DNA of 52,319 nt, taken from contig JAGHRT010000042.1 of NCBI GenBank assembly GCA_018066245.1, positions 1 through 52,319 on the forward strand, in the 5' to 3' direction. Below are positions 41,337-49,072 of the stretch, in pieces; the first letter of the stretch is position 1, and each line of letters starts with the position of its first letter. This DNA is from Candidatus Equimonas faecalis. Its GTDB lineage: Bacteria; Bacteroidota; Bacteroidia; Bacteroidales; Bacteroidaceae. Made by a program: the position numbers and the translations under genes. Below the pieces are notes generated by a model. The model was not told the origin of the DNA. It saw only the letters and a program-made list of their open reading frames with translations, and did no database searches.

Positions 41337-42101
41337 ATGACAGCAAATGATATAATAGACGGCATGACGGCCCTGCGCGACGAGGCGCAGCGCCGCGTGC
41401 TGATGCGTTTCTTCAAGACGGGGCCGGGCGAGTATGGCGAGGGCGACGAGTTCCTGGGCATACGCGTGCCCGAGACCCGCCTGATTGCAAAAGACAGTAA
41501 AGCGATGGATTTGGCGGAGCTTCCGAAGCTCCTCACCAGCCGCTTCCACGAGATTCGGCTCTGCGGCTTTCTGATTCTTACTTACAAGATGGAGCGCCTG
41601 TGCCGTCCCAAGTTGCAGCACGAAGCTGCGGCCATGGAAGAGCGCGACGCCATAGTGCGTTTGTATTTGTCCTACGCCGACTATGCCGACAACTGGGATT
41701 TGGTGGACCTCTCGGCTCCGAAAATCATCGGGCCGTGGCTTACGTTGCCGAGCGGGCTGGAGGAGAAGGAGGCTGTGCTGGACGGTCTGGCCGGCAGCCC
41801 CGTGCTTTGGCGGCAGCGTATCGCCATGGTGAGCACGTGGAAGACCACGCAGCAGGGGCACCCTGAATTTGCGCTGCGCTATGCCGAGCGCCTGGTGTAT
41901 CACCCCCACGACCTCATGCACAAGGCCGTGGGCTGGATGCTGCGCGAGGTGGGCAAGCGCGGGGGCAAGGCTCTGCTGGAGGATTTCCTCGGGCGTCATG
42001 CCGCCACGATGCCCCGCACGGCGTTGCGCTACGCCATAGAGCTTTTGCCGGAGGGGGAGAGAAAGTACTGGATGGGGCTGAAGGGCCGCAGGCAGGAATA
42101 G
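41337..42101 (+). CDS. DNA alkylation repair enzyme (AlkD-like HEAT repeat protein)
   Basis: 254 aa from the ATG at 41337 (MTANDIIDGMTALRDEAQ), preferred to the start at 41265 because the family domain begins here and the upstream codons look non-coding. Family blocks are FLGIRVPETR, HEIRLCGFLIL, NWDLVDLSAPKIIG, LWRQRIAMVSTW and KAVGWMLREVGKR. AlkD proteins excise bulky or positively charged alkylated bases through a HEAT-repeat groove. This subfamily is widespread in Bacteroidetes and its substrate is less certain. It converges on the Omp85-like gene with 22 bp between stops. Confidence 0.9.
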   Translation: MTANDIIDGMTALRDEAQRRVLMRFFKTGPGEYGEGDEFLGIRVPETRLIAKDSKAMDLAELPKLLTSRFHEIRLCGFLILTYKMERLCRPKLQHEAAAMEERDAIVRLYLSYADYADNWDLVDLSAPKIIGPWLTLPSGLEEKEAVLDGLAGSPVLWRQRIAMVSTWKTTQQGHPEFALRYAERLVYHPHDLMHKAVGWMLREVGKRGGKALLEDFLGRHAATMPRTALRYAIELLPEGERKYWMGLKGRRQE

Positions 42102-42104
42102 CGG

Positions 42105-42121
42105 CCTGCCGTGCGGGCAGG
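42105..42121. terminator. Hairpin between convergent genes
   Basis: CCTGCC (42105-42110) pairs with GGCAGG (42116-42121) in the 22-bp gap between two stop codons. It is short and lacks a U-tract but could serve both directions. Confidence 0.5.
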
Positions 42122-42123
42122 GG

Positions 42124-43341
42124 TCAGAAGGCTTCGCCGAAGTCGAACACGATGCAGCTGTAGCCGCGCCCTATGCCGTAGTCCACGCGGAGGTTGATGC
42201 CGGGCTTGAATTCAAAGCGCAGGCCTACGCCGCCGTTGGGCAGGGTGTGCGACCACTGCCAGTGGTTGAAGTCGCGGAAGAAGTTGCCGGCACCCACCCA
42301 GGCCACTGCCCCGAAGCGCTTGTATATGTTCTGGCGCAGTTCCACCTGTACGCAGGTTTGGTTGTTGTCGGCATAGCGTCCGATGTAGTAGCCGCGCATG
42401 TGGCAGTAGTCGGCGGCTATTTGTTCCATGAGGGGGAGGTTGACGTCGGTGTCGTAGAGCTGTGCGAAGAGGTCGGTGGCCAGCACGGCGTTCTTCCAGA
42501 GGCGGTGGTAACTGTTGAACTGGAGGGTGGTTCCCCACACGTTTTTACTGCCGTTTCCTTGCAGGTTGCGGTAGTACATGGGGCGTATGAGGGCGTGGAA
42601 GCCCCGTTGGGGCGTTACCTGGCTGTCGCGGCTGTCGTATTTCAGGGCGGGCCCTATGCCGGCGTAGGAGTTGGACAGAGTTTGTCCGCTCAGGTAGAAG
42701 TCGGGATTGTCGAGCTTGTAGATGTCGGTGTAGTTGAAGCGTGCGCTTCCTCCTATGTAGAGGTTGTGGGGGAGGCTGTAGAAGTAGTCGGCCTTTATGA
42801 TGGAAGTGTAGCGCGAGTACTTGGTCTGCGGGTTGTGGCGGCAGTTGTCGAAGCCGAAGCCCCAGAAGTCGAGGATTTCGTTGCGCAGGTCCATGTAGCA
42901 GTCCAGTTGGCTGCGCTTGTCGGGGAAGTAGATGGTGCCCTTGAGGTAGAAGGAATAGAATTTCTTTACGGAGATGCTGGCGCAGGCGGAGATGCTGGAC
43001 GGGGGCATGGTGTAGTCGCTGCGGTCGGTGCGGAACATGGCCGTACACATACCGCCAATGCCCACGCTGGCCACGTCGGTGTAGCTGGGTGAGAGGACGA
43101 AGCTGATGTCCACCTTTTTCTCGTGCGTGCGGTCCACGTTGCCTTTCACCAGGTTGTTCCACCAGCGTTTGAAGCCGCTTGCTTTCCGGGCGTTTCCGCC
43201 GAGGGTGTCAATCTGGAGGGTGTCGGCCTTTATGGTGTCGGAGGTGGGGAGTACGGGGCGGTCGAGTGTTTGCAGCATGTCCTGCGCCGGTGCCGTCAGG
43301 CAGAAGGAGGCGAGGGCCAGAAGTACAAGGGTATGTTTCAT
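42124..43341 (-). CDS. Omp85/BamA-like outer-membrane beta-barrel protein without POTRA domains
   Basis: 405 aa from the ATG at 43341 (MKHTLVLLALASFCLTAPAQ, a clear signal peptide); the frame extends further upstream but has no signal there. Alternating beta strands run to a C-terminal Phe. Y-D-S-R-D-x(4)-P-Q-R-G-F-H matches the Omp85 'D-R-D...P-x-R-G' strand, and MRGYYIGRYAD the loop-6 (V/M)RG(F/Y) motif. The family inserts or secretes proteins or lipids at the outer membrane; this short form probably lacks POTRA chaperone domains. Function unknown. Confidence 0.82.
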   Translation of the reverse strand: MKHTLVLLALASFCLTAPAQDMLQTLDRPVLPTSDTIKADTLQIDTLGGNARKASGFKRWWNNLVKGNVDRTHEKKVDISFVLSPSYTDVASVGIGGMCTAMFRTDRSDYTMPPSSISACASISVKKFYSFYLKGTIYFPDKRSQLDCYMDLRNEILDFWGFGFDNCRHNPQTKYSRYTSIIKADYFYSLPHNLYIGGSARFNYTDIYKLDNPDFYLSGQTLSNSYAGIGPALKYDSRDSQVTPQRGFHALIRPMYYRNLQGNGSKNVWGTTLQFNSYHRLWKNAVLATDLFAQLYDTDVNLPLMEQIAADYCHMRGYYIGRYADNNQTCVQVELRQNIYKRFGAVAWVGAGNFFRDFNHWQWSHTLPNGGVGLRFEFKPGINLRVDYGIGRGYSCIVFDFGEAF

Positions 43342-43382
43342 TGCGATGGGATAGGGGCAGTTGTCGTATTTGTTTCTATCCG

Positions 43383-43390
43383 CAAATTTA
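43383..43390 (-). promoter_or_regulatory. Putative -7 element of the Omp85-like gene
   Basis: TAAATTTG on the minus strand, about 42 nt upstream of the ATG at 43341. No clear -33 element. From 43391 to 43608 nothing further is seen. Confidence 0.55.
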
Positions 43391-43608
43391 CAATAAAACT
43401 GCCACGCCCTTTGTTTCCCATCGCCGAAAAAGCACGCTTCCATGCTTTTTCGGTGCCGTTTTGATTATTGAAAGTGGCAAAAGCGACCGCATCGCAGGCT
43501 CCGGGAGGCCCCAAGGTAAGGATGAGCGACCATAAGGGCTTCTGCCTTTCAGGGAGTGGCAGGAGAGCGGCTCCCGGCTCCCCGTCTGCCGAAGCGGGCC
43601 TTTATTTC

Positions 43609-43702
43609 ACGAAAAACTACCCTATAGGATAGCCGGAACTATCGTATAGGGTAGTAAAAACGATTGTATGGAGTAGGAAAACCTACTGTACAGGGTAGCC
43701 GG
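43609..43702. repeat. 22-bp modular repeat array (4 units)
   Basis: Landmarks CTATAGG (43622), GTATAGG (43644), GTATGGA (43666) and GTACAGG (43688) are spaced exactly 22 bp. All units are of the TATAGG family, with GAAAAAC, GTAAAAAC or GAAAAAC linkers. The array ends about 10 bases from the stop codon of the protease gene. Confidence 0.92.
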
Positions 43703-43712
43703 AGGGAGGCTT

Positions 43713-46700
43713 TTACTTGAACATTATCTTCTTGCCGTTGATGATATTAATCTGGCCTTTCTCCACCTTTTCGAGGCGCTGGCCCTGGAGGTCGTATATC
43801 TCCGTGGAGCCTTCGGGGGCGTGGAGGGCCCGGATGGCCTCGATAGCGTCGTTGAAGTCGAACTTCACGGTCTCGGCATCCTGCGTTTCGGAGGCAATCC
43901 ATATAGCCTTGCCCTTCGGGAAGCTCTGGCCGACGTAACGGTAGAAGCCTATGATGCCGTTTTTCTTAGCGAGTACATAGGCGTTCTTGCCTTGGAGCTT
44001 CTCCTGCCACATGGCGTAGTCATCCGTGACGGGGCCTTCGGTGCTGCCAATAAAGACTGCGTCGGAAGTGCTGCGTCCATCGGTGAGTGCTGCTGCGGCG
44101 GGTTGTACCCCCACCGGAACGCCTGCGGGGAAGGTCTCGCTATAGATGATATATCCACCGGCGGCCACGGCATAGTTGGTATCTACGCGCTCCAGAGCCA
44201 GATAGGACTTGCCGTTGGCGTTGCGCTCCTGCGTGCCCTTGTAAGCCTCCACGCCGTCGGGGAACTGCATGGGGAAAGGCAGATAGATGGAGGCGTAGCT
44301 GCCCTTATCATCTTCATTGCCCTTGGTCAGCTTAGGCTGCGTGTAAGGATAGTCCACCTCAGTCAGCTCAATGGCGGAGGTGAAGCCATCGCCCATAGCT
44401 GCCATGGGTAAGTTCTGCCATTGCTGCTTGTTTTCATCCAGCACTATGCAGGGATTAGTAAATATGCCGTCGGTAGCGGCATTGAAGGTAAATGTGCCAA
44501 ATCTGCGGATAGCGTCTGTGGAGATTGCCGTACTTTGTGCCTTTACCATTGAGCCGAGCTTGAAGTTGCACTTGCCACCGGCATATTGGGTGGCTCTTGC
44601 GCCCGTACTCTGAAGGTACTTGCTCTGCTTGTTGTCATTGGTAACAAAGATGGCGCTATAGTCGCTGTTACCCGTACTGCCCATCACGAAAGTGGCGGCC
44701 AGGGAAGCGTCGGTCGTTACGCCACCGTCGTTCTTCAGATACCAGTGCTTCTTGCCGTCGGTGCTGCGCACGCTGAGTTTATAGGCGTGGCCGAACTGAG
44801 GCTGATTGACTTCCGTGTAGTTCTGGGCGAGGTAGTTGAGCGAGGCTTGCAGATTCTCTTTGCTTACGCTGCCGGGATTCTCGGTGTGCTGGAAGAAGGC
44901 TGCCAAATTGGGGTCTGTGCGATCAAGGTCCTCAAGGTTGGGATAACCGGCGGCACCGGCCTCCATTTTCTCAAAGGCCTCGTTTGCCTGTTCCCTCAGT
45001 TCCTGCTCCTCCTCGGAGAGCACATTCTCCGTGTAAGTTACCGTGATGGTGGTGGTACCGACGGTGATGTCATAGGTGTAGCCCTCGACTTCGGTAGCGG
45101 AGAGCTGCGTTGCGGAGATGCTTGTAGCCTTTATCTCGCTTCCTTCGCCGTAGGGTTGCTGGTTGTAATAGACATGAGCTTCCGTACCTGTGGGCAAGCC
45201 TGTAATATGCACGGTGTAGGTGGGAAGCTCGGGCGTGGGATCCACGGGCGCTTCTCCGCCGTTGTAATTGACTTTGTAGATATCCATCTGCGTGTTGCCG
45301 CCGTCCTTTTTCCAATAGCCTACGAAGTCTCTGGCTTTGTCGCCACTGTTGAGATAGACATTGGAGGAGCCGCCATCAAAGGCGTTGGCTCCAGTGTAGG
45401 AACTGCTCTTGCTCGCAATCTGCACACCAGTGCCGAAGTTGCTGTCGTAGTCTTTGATGATGTACTTCTCTGCAGAACTGCCCAGCACTATGGCTGTACC
45501 ATTGCTCTCCGTTGTCGTCAGCACAGGGAAGTAGGCGTTGGCCAAGGCCGACTTGATGGTGTAGCCATTGATATTGTCGCCCGTAAGCACAAAGGCAGCG
45601 GTACCGTCGGTGGGGTAAGTCTCTTTACCAGAAACCTTACCAGTAGAAGCATCATAGGTGGCATAGCCTGCTCCGGCATGGCGTACAATGGCATAGAGTT
45701 CGCCGCTGACAATATCGGTGATGTTGATTACCTTCTCGCCCAGCGTATAGTCACCAGCTGGCTCATCAGGAGTATCGGGCGTATCGGGCGTGTCAGGAGT
45801 ATCAGGCGTGTCGGGCGTAGTGGGCTCTTCGCCGGGAACCTCAAAGTAAATGGGATTTTTCGTGCTGCTGATATAGATTTTCCCCGAGGAGTACGTCAAG
45901 TACAAGTTCTGTCCCTGAAGGCGTAAGTAGTTGCCTTCATCCGTATGCTCCAGTACGAAGAGATTGGAGCCGTAGCTCTGGTCCTTAGCCAAGTAGGTAA
46001 TCGCATTGTTGGTAAGGCTGGTGGTGGTAATTACCCTGCCGGTGTTGGCATTCTGAATCCTAAAGCCATCTATCCAGTTGCCGACGAGACACCATTGAGC
46101 CGTTTTGTCATTTGCAGAGATGGTGGCTGATTTTACTTGGCCGTTATCTGCGCCGCCATCGTAACACCAGTAGGAAGTTTCACCTTGGACGAAACGCACA
46201 TTGTAGTTCTTCGAGCCAGGAATGAAGGGCATCGTATCGTTGTAGTATGTGTCGATGGCATAGGTGTCGGTAGTGCCTGTGATGGTCTCGGGGAAGCCGC
46301 TGGCCGACACATAGGGGGGCAGGAAGTCCATGGTAGGAGCTTCGCCGATACGTTCACGATAGTATTTTGTACCTATCAGTTGGTTATTGAAGTACAAGTT
46401 GTAGGTTACGTCTATCGTCGTGTCGGCAGGAAGTGTCTTTTCGCCGTCAGCCAGTACCTCATAGATATCCATTTGCGTGTCGGCACTACTATCGACATAC
46501 CAGCCGCGGAAGGGTTGAGTGGGGCCGGTGCAGTGGAGATAGACATTGCCTTTAGAAGTGTTGTAGGAACTGCTCAGGCTCTTAATCTGGAAGCCCGTTC
46601 TATAATCATAGTCGAGATTGTCCACGATACGGAACTTTTCGGCAAAGGCACCCATACTTACGGGAGTGCCGGTACCGGGCGAGGTTTGAAGCACAGGGAA

Positions 46701-48560
46701 ATAGACTTTGGCCACGGCGGACTGAATGGTATAGCCGTCGGTATTGTCTCCCGTGAACACGAAGGTGTTGGTACCGTTGGGGTCAAAGTCCTCGCTACCT
46801 ACCAGTGAGCTGCCGTTAGAGCTGAGCGTGGCGTAACCGTTGCCAGTATTATGGCGGACGATGGCATAAAGGTGTCCGCTCTCTATTTGCGACTCGTCGG
46901 TAATTTGCTTGCTCAGCGTGAAAGTGTGGGAGGTATCGAAGTTATAAGTGCCCGGAGTGCCGGTGTAGGTGGGTTCGGAGGAGTCGCGGGCGATTTGAAT
47001 GTTGCCACCGCCCAGCGTGAAGGTAAAAGAACAATAACGCCCGTTGGCATCCTTCACATAGTGCCAATCCTGTGCGCCGCACTCCTTATATACATAATAG
47101 GCTCGTGTACCATCTGCCACCCACTTGGGAGAAATGTTCACGCGGAAGTCGTAGTAGGGGTTCTTATTGAGAATCTGCGTGTAGGCACCGTTCTTGTCCC
47201 ATACTATCTGGCCGTTTCCTCTGGCATCTACCACGAGCATACCGAGTTGGCCGCGGATGTTTCTGTCGGCGGTTACGCCAAACTGGCCTTTAAAGTATTG
47301 GGTGCCGTTGCTTTCTTTCGTGATGTCATAGGTGTACAGCACGAACTCAGGACGTACCACTTCGCCCTTGTTAGGCATAATGTAGCGTACCATCTTTAGG
47401 TCTTGGCTATATCCGGTGCCGAATCCGCCCACGCCTTCCTTTGCGGGGGTGAGGCCAGTGATAAGATAGTAACCGTTGCTCAGACCTTCCCATCCCCAGT
47501 TGATATGGAAGTGGCCCTGACCATTGTAGCCGTCGCACACGAAAGCATGGCCGGAGGACAGGCCACCGCCTGTCAGATAGACGGGGCGCTTTTCCTGCAA
47601 CTCCTGAATGAGCATCTTGTTGAAATCCTCCACAGAATAGTTCTTTTTATACACCAACTCTATGCGGGGGTCGTAGTTGAAGTAGGAGGTCATGGTGGGG
47701 ACGACGGCTATATGCACCGCGCTGCTCTGGGCAGAGAACTCCGTTCGCAGAGCCACGGCGACATCAATCATCAGCTGGGACACAGCGGCCACTTCAGGGT
47801 AGTTCACATCGTATATGCCGGAGGCGTTCTTCCTATAGTCTTTCGTTTCCGGATACATCAAGCCCCAGTTGTAGGTGTGGCTGTAGTAGTTCTGCTCATA
47901 GGGCACCGTCGTCGCACCCTGAGCGGCATCCTGATAGGCTGAGCCGTAGCCGTGCTCGGGCCATTTGTGGTAGCGCATGATTTGTGCAAGGGCCGTGGTC
48001 ATACAGCCAGTGGAGGCATGTCCACCGCCGTCAGCATTGGTCAGAGCAATAGGGGTGTAACGGTTGTAGCACTTCGTCTGGCCCCATTTCGTCTCCATCA
48101 GCGGCTTGATGGAGTCGGTTACCTCCACGTCGTAGTCGGGTGTGGGCAGTTGCTCACCGGCCTTGCGGCGGCCGAGGGAGGCTATCTCCTTGGCATACTC
48201 TCCCATGAGGTACTTCAGGCCGTCGGGGATGTTGTTGGGGTCGAAGGTGCCGTTGTCGCTGTAGCCGAGCACGGGCACGGTGGCGTCGTTGGCGGAGGCG
48301 AGAACGAAGCCGCCGCCGTCGGTGTTGAAGGCATAGACGGCGGGATCGCCGCTGGCGGTCTTCTGCGTGAAGGCGTGACGGAGCGTGCTTTTGCTCATCG
48401 GAGCGCGTCGTGCGCGTGTGGTGTGGCCCTTCTTATGGAAGTTTACCACGGCCTGCTTGGCCTGTTCCACGTCAATGGTCTCGGCCTGCGCCGGAGCGGC
48501 GAGGAGGCAGAGCATCAGGGCGAACAGGGCCGCCAGGGAGGGGGTTGATGTCTTGTGCAT
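43713..48560 (-). CDS. Large secreted C10 (streptopain/interpain-like) cysteine protease
   Basis: 1615 aa. Signal peptide to about residue 26; inhibitory propeptide about 27-145. The catalytic domain (about 150-400) has Cys186 in HASTGCMTTALAQIM, His338 in SSGHAFVCDGYN and the FHINWGWEG block that positions the active site. Downstream come beta domains, including three similar stretches with 'LYAIVRH...GYAT...TFVFTGDN..GYTI.SA.A..YFPVL'. A Thr-Pro-Asp linker (about 915-932), an Ig/MucBP-like segment and a C-terminal IYDLQGQRLEK...NGKKIMFK sorting-type tail follow. Interpain-like proteases of oral Prevotella degrade host proteins; that role is possible here but unproven. A strong promoter precedes it. 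Confidence 0.92.
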   Translation of the reverse strand: MHKTSTPSLAALFALMLCLLAAPAQAETIDVEQAKQAVVNFHKKGHTTRARRAPMSKSTLRHAFTQKTASGDPAVYAFNTDGGGFVLASANDATVPVLGYSDNGTFDPNNIPDGLKYLMGEYAKEIASLGRRKAGEQLPTPDYDVEVTDSIKPLMETKWGQTKCYNRYTPIALTNADGGGHASTGCMTTALAQIMRYHKWPEHGYGSAYQDAAQGATTVPYEQNYYSHTYNWGLMYPETKDYRKNASGIYDVNYPEVAAVSQLMIDVAVALRTEFSAQSSAVHIAVVPTMTSYFNYDPRIELVYKKNYSVEDFNKMLIQELQEKRPVYLTGGGLSSGHAFVCDGYNGQGHFHINWGWEGLSNGYYLITGLTPAKEGVGGFGTGYSQDLKMVRYIMPNKGEVVRPEFVLYTYDITKESNGTQYFKGQFGVTADRNIRGQLGMLVVDARGNGQIVWDKNGAYTQILNKNPYYDFRVNISPKWVADGTRAYYVYKECGAQDWHYVKDANGRYCSFTFTLGGGNIQIARDSSEPTYTGTPGTYNFDTSHTFTLSKQITDESQIESGHLYAIVRHNTGNGYATLSSNGSSLVGSEDFDPNGTNTFVFTGDNTDGYTIQSAVAKVYFPVLQTSPGTGTPVSMGAFAEKFRIVDNLDYDYRTGFQIKSLSSSYNTSKGNVYLHCTGPTQPFRGWYVDSSADTQMDIYEVLADGEKTLPADTTIDVTYNLYFNNQLIGTKYYRERIGEAPTMDFLPPYVSASGFPETITGTTDTYAIDTYYNDTMPFIPGSKNYNVRFVQGETSYWCYDGGADNGQVKSATISANDKTAQWCLVGNWIDGFRIQNANTGRVITTTSLTNNAITYLAKDQSYGSNLFVLEHTDEGNYLRLQGQNLYLTYSSGKIYISSTKNPIYFEVPGEEPTTPDTPDTPDTPDTPDTPDEPAGDYTLGEKVINITDIVSGELYAIVRHAGAGYATYDASTGKVSGKETYPTDGTAAFVLTGDNINGYTIKSALANAYFPVLTTTESNGTAIVLGSSAEKYIIKDYDSNFGTGVQIASKSSSYTGANAFDGGSSNVYLNSGDKARDFVGYWKKDGGNTQMDIYKVNYNGGEAPVDPTPELPTYTVHITGLPTGTEAHVYYNQQPYGEGSEIKATSISATQLSATEVEGYTYDITVGTTTITVTYTENVLSEEEQELREQANEAFEKMEAGAAGYPNLEDLDRTDPNLAAFFQHTENPGSVSKENLQASLNYLAQNYTEVNQPQFGHAYKLSVRSTDGKKHWYLKNDGGVTTDASLAATFVMGSTGNSDYSAIFVTNDNKQSKYLQSTGARATQYAGGKCNFKLGSMVKAQSTAISTDAIRRFGTFTFNAATDGIFTNPCIVLDENKQQWQNLPMAAMGDGFTSAIELTEVDYPYTQPKLTKGNEDDKGSYASIYLPFPMQFPDGVEAYKGTQERNANGKSYLALERVDTNYAVAAGGYIIYSETFPAGVPVGVQPAAAALTDGRSTSDAVFIGSTEGPVTDDYAMWQEKLQGKNAYVLAKKNGIIGFYRYVGQSFPKGKAIWIASETQDAETVKFDFNDAIEAIRALHAPEGSTEIYDLQGQRLEKVEKGQINIINGKKIMFK
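45766..45819 (-). repeat. 9-bp tandem repeat encoding a (Thr-Pro-Asp)n linker
   Basis: Six 9-bp units (TCAGGAGTA, TCGGGCGTA and variants) encode TPDTPDTPDTPDTPD, a flexible linker between beta domains of the C10 protease. Copy number is expected to vary between strains. Confidence 0.85.
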
Positions 48561-48620
48561 CGGATGGGGTTGTTTTATAGGGGTTTGTAGTTTGTTGAAT
48601 TAGTCGGACTGTTATCGCGG

Positions 48621-48651
48621 CAAAGTTAGCAAGATTTGCACAATCCACAAA
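48621..48651 (-). promoter_or_regulatory. Promoter of the C10 protease gene
   Basis: TTTG (48648-48651), 19 nt and TAACTTTG (48621-48628) on the minus strand. The predicted leader is about 57 nt. Between 48652 and 48873 nothing else is seen. Confidence 0.82.
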
Positions 48652-48873
48652 GCGATGTGCGCTGATTTTGAGGAAAATTTTTCTTGAAACACGGAAAAGC
48701 GGAAGCACGGATAGCAAAACGGCGCATTCAAACGAAGTAATTTGACGTGTAGGGAAAACAAGTTTTCGCAGAAATGCGTGCCGTTTGCCCTCCTTGGAGG
48801 GAGAGGGTGCGCCCCTCTGCGCTCATGCCGCTTCGGGCCGGGTGGCCATGCCCTTTTGGGAGCCGGGCGGAAA

Positions 48874-48948
48874 TTAGTCCGCCGACGGGGAAAACTGTCG
48901 GCGGGCCGGGGCAAACTGTCGGCGGACTTGTTTTTCCTGTCGGCAGGG
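48874..48948. repeat. 21-bp modular repeat array (4 units)
   Basis: AGTCCGCCGACGGGGAAAA is followed by CTGTCGG units at 48895, 48916 and 48937 (exactly 21 bp apart). Cores are all of the CCGCCGA/TCGGCGG family, with a reversal of direction after the first unit, as in the array at 27416. Between 48949 and 49050 nothing else is recognised. Confidence 0.9.
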
Positions 48949-49050
48949 GGCGGAATGGCGGGTTTGCGCCCCTTTGGCGGCGCGGGGCAAAAAAATCGGC
49001 GGGTCGGGGCAATAAAGCGACATCCCGCTCGTTAAAGAGAAGATGGAACA

Positions 49051-49060
49051 CACGCGCGTA
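49051..49060 (+). repeat. CACGCGCGTA motif before the PorW-like gene
   Basis: CACGCGCGTA followed by TATAG ends 12 bases before the ATG at 49073, the same spacing as at wzc. Confidence 0.6.
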
Positions 49061-49072
49061 TATAGTCCTCGC

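Noticed and set aside
43523-43631. 36-codon frame in the spacer before the C10 protease
   Set aside because: It ends inside a 22-bp repeat unit and has no conserved features; probably chance.
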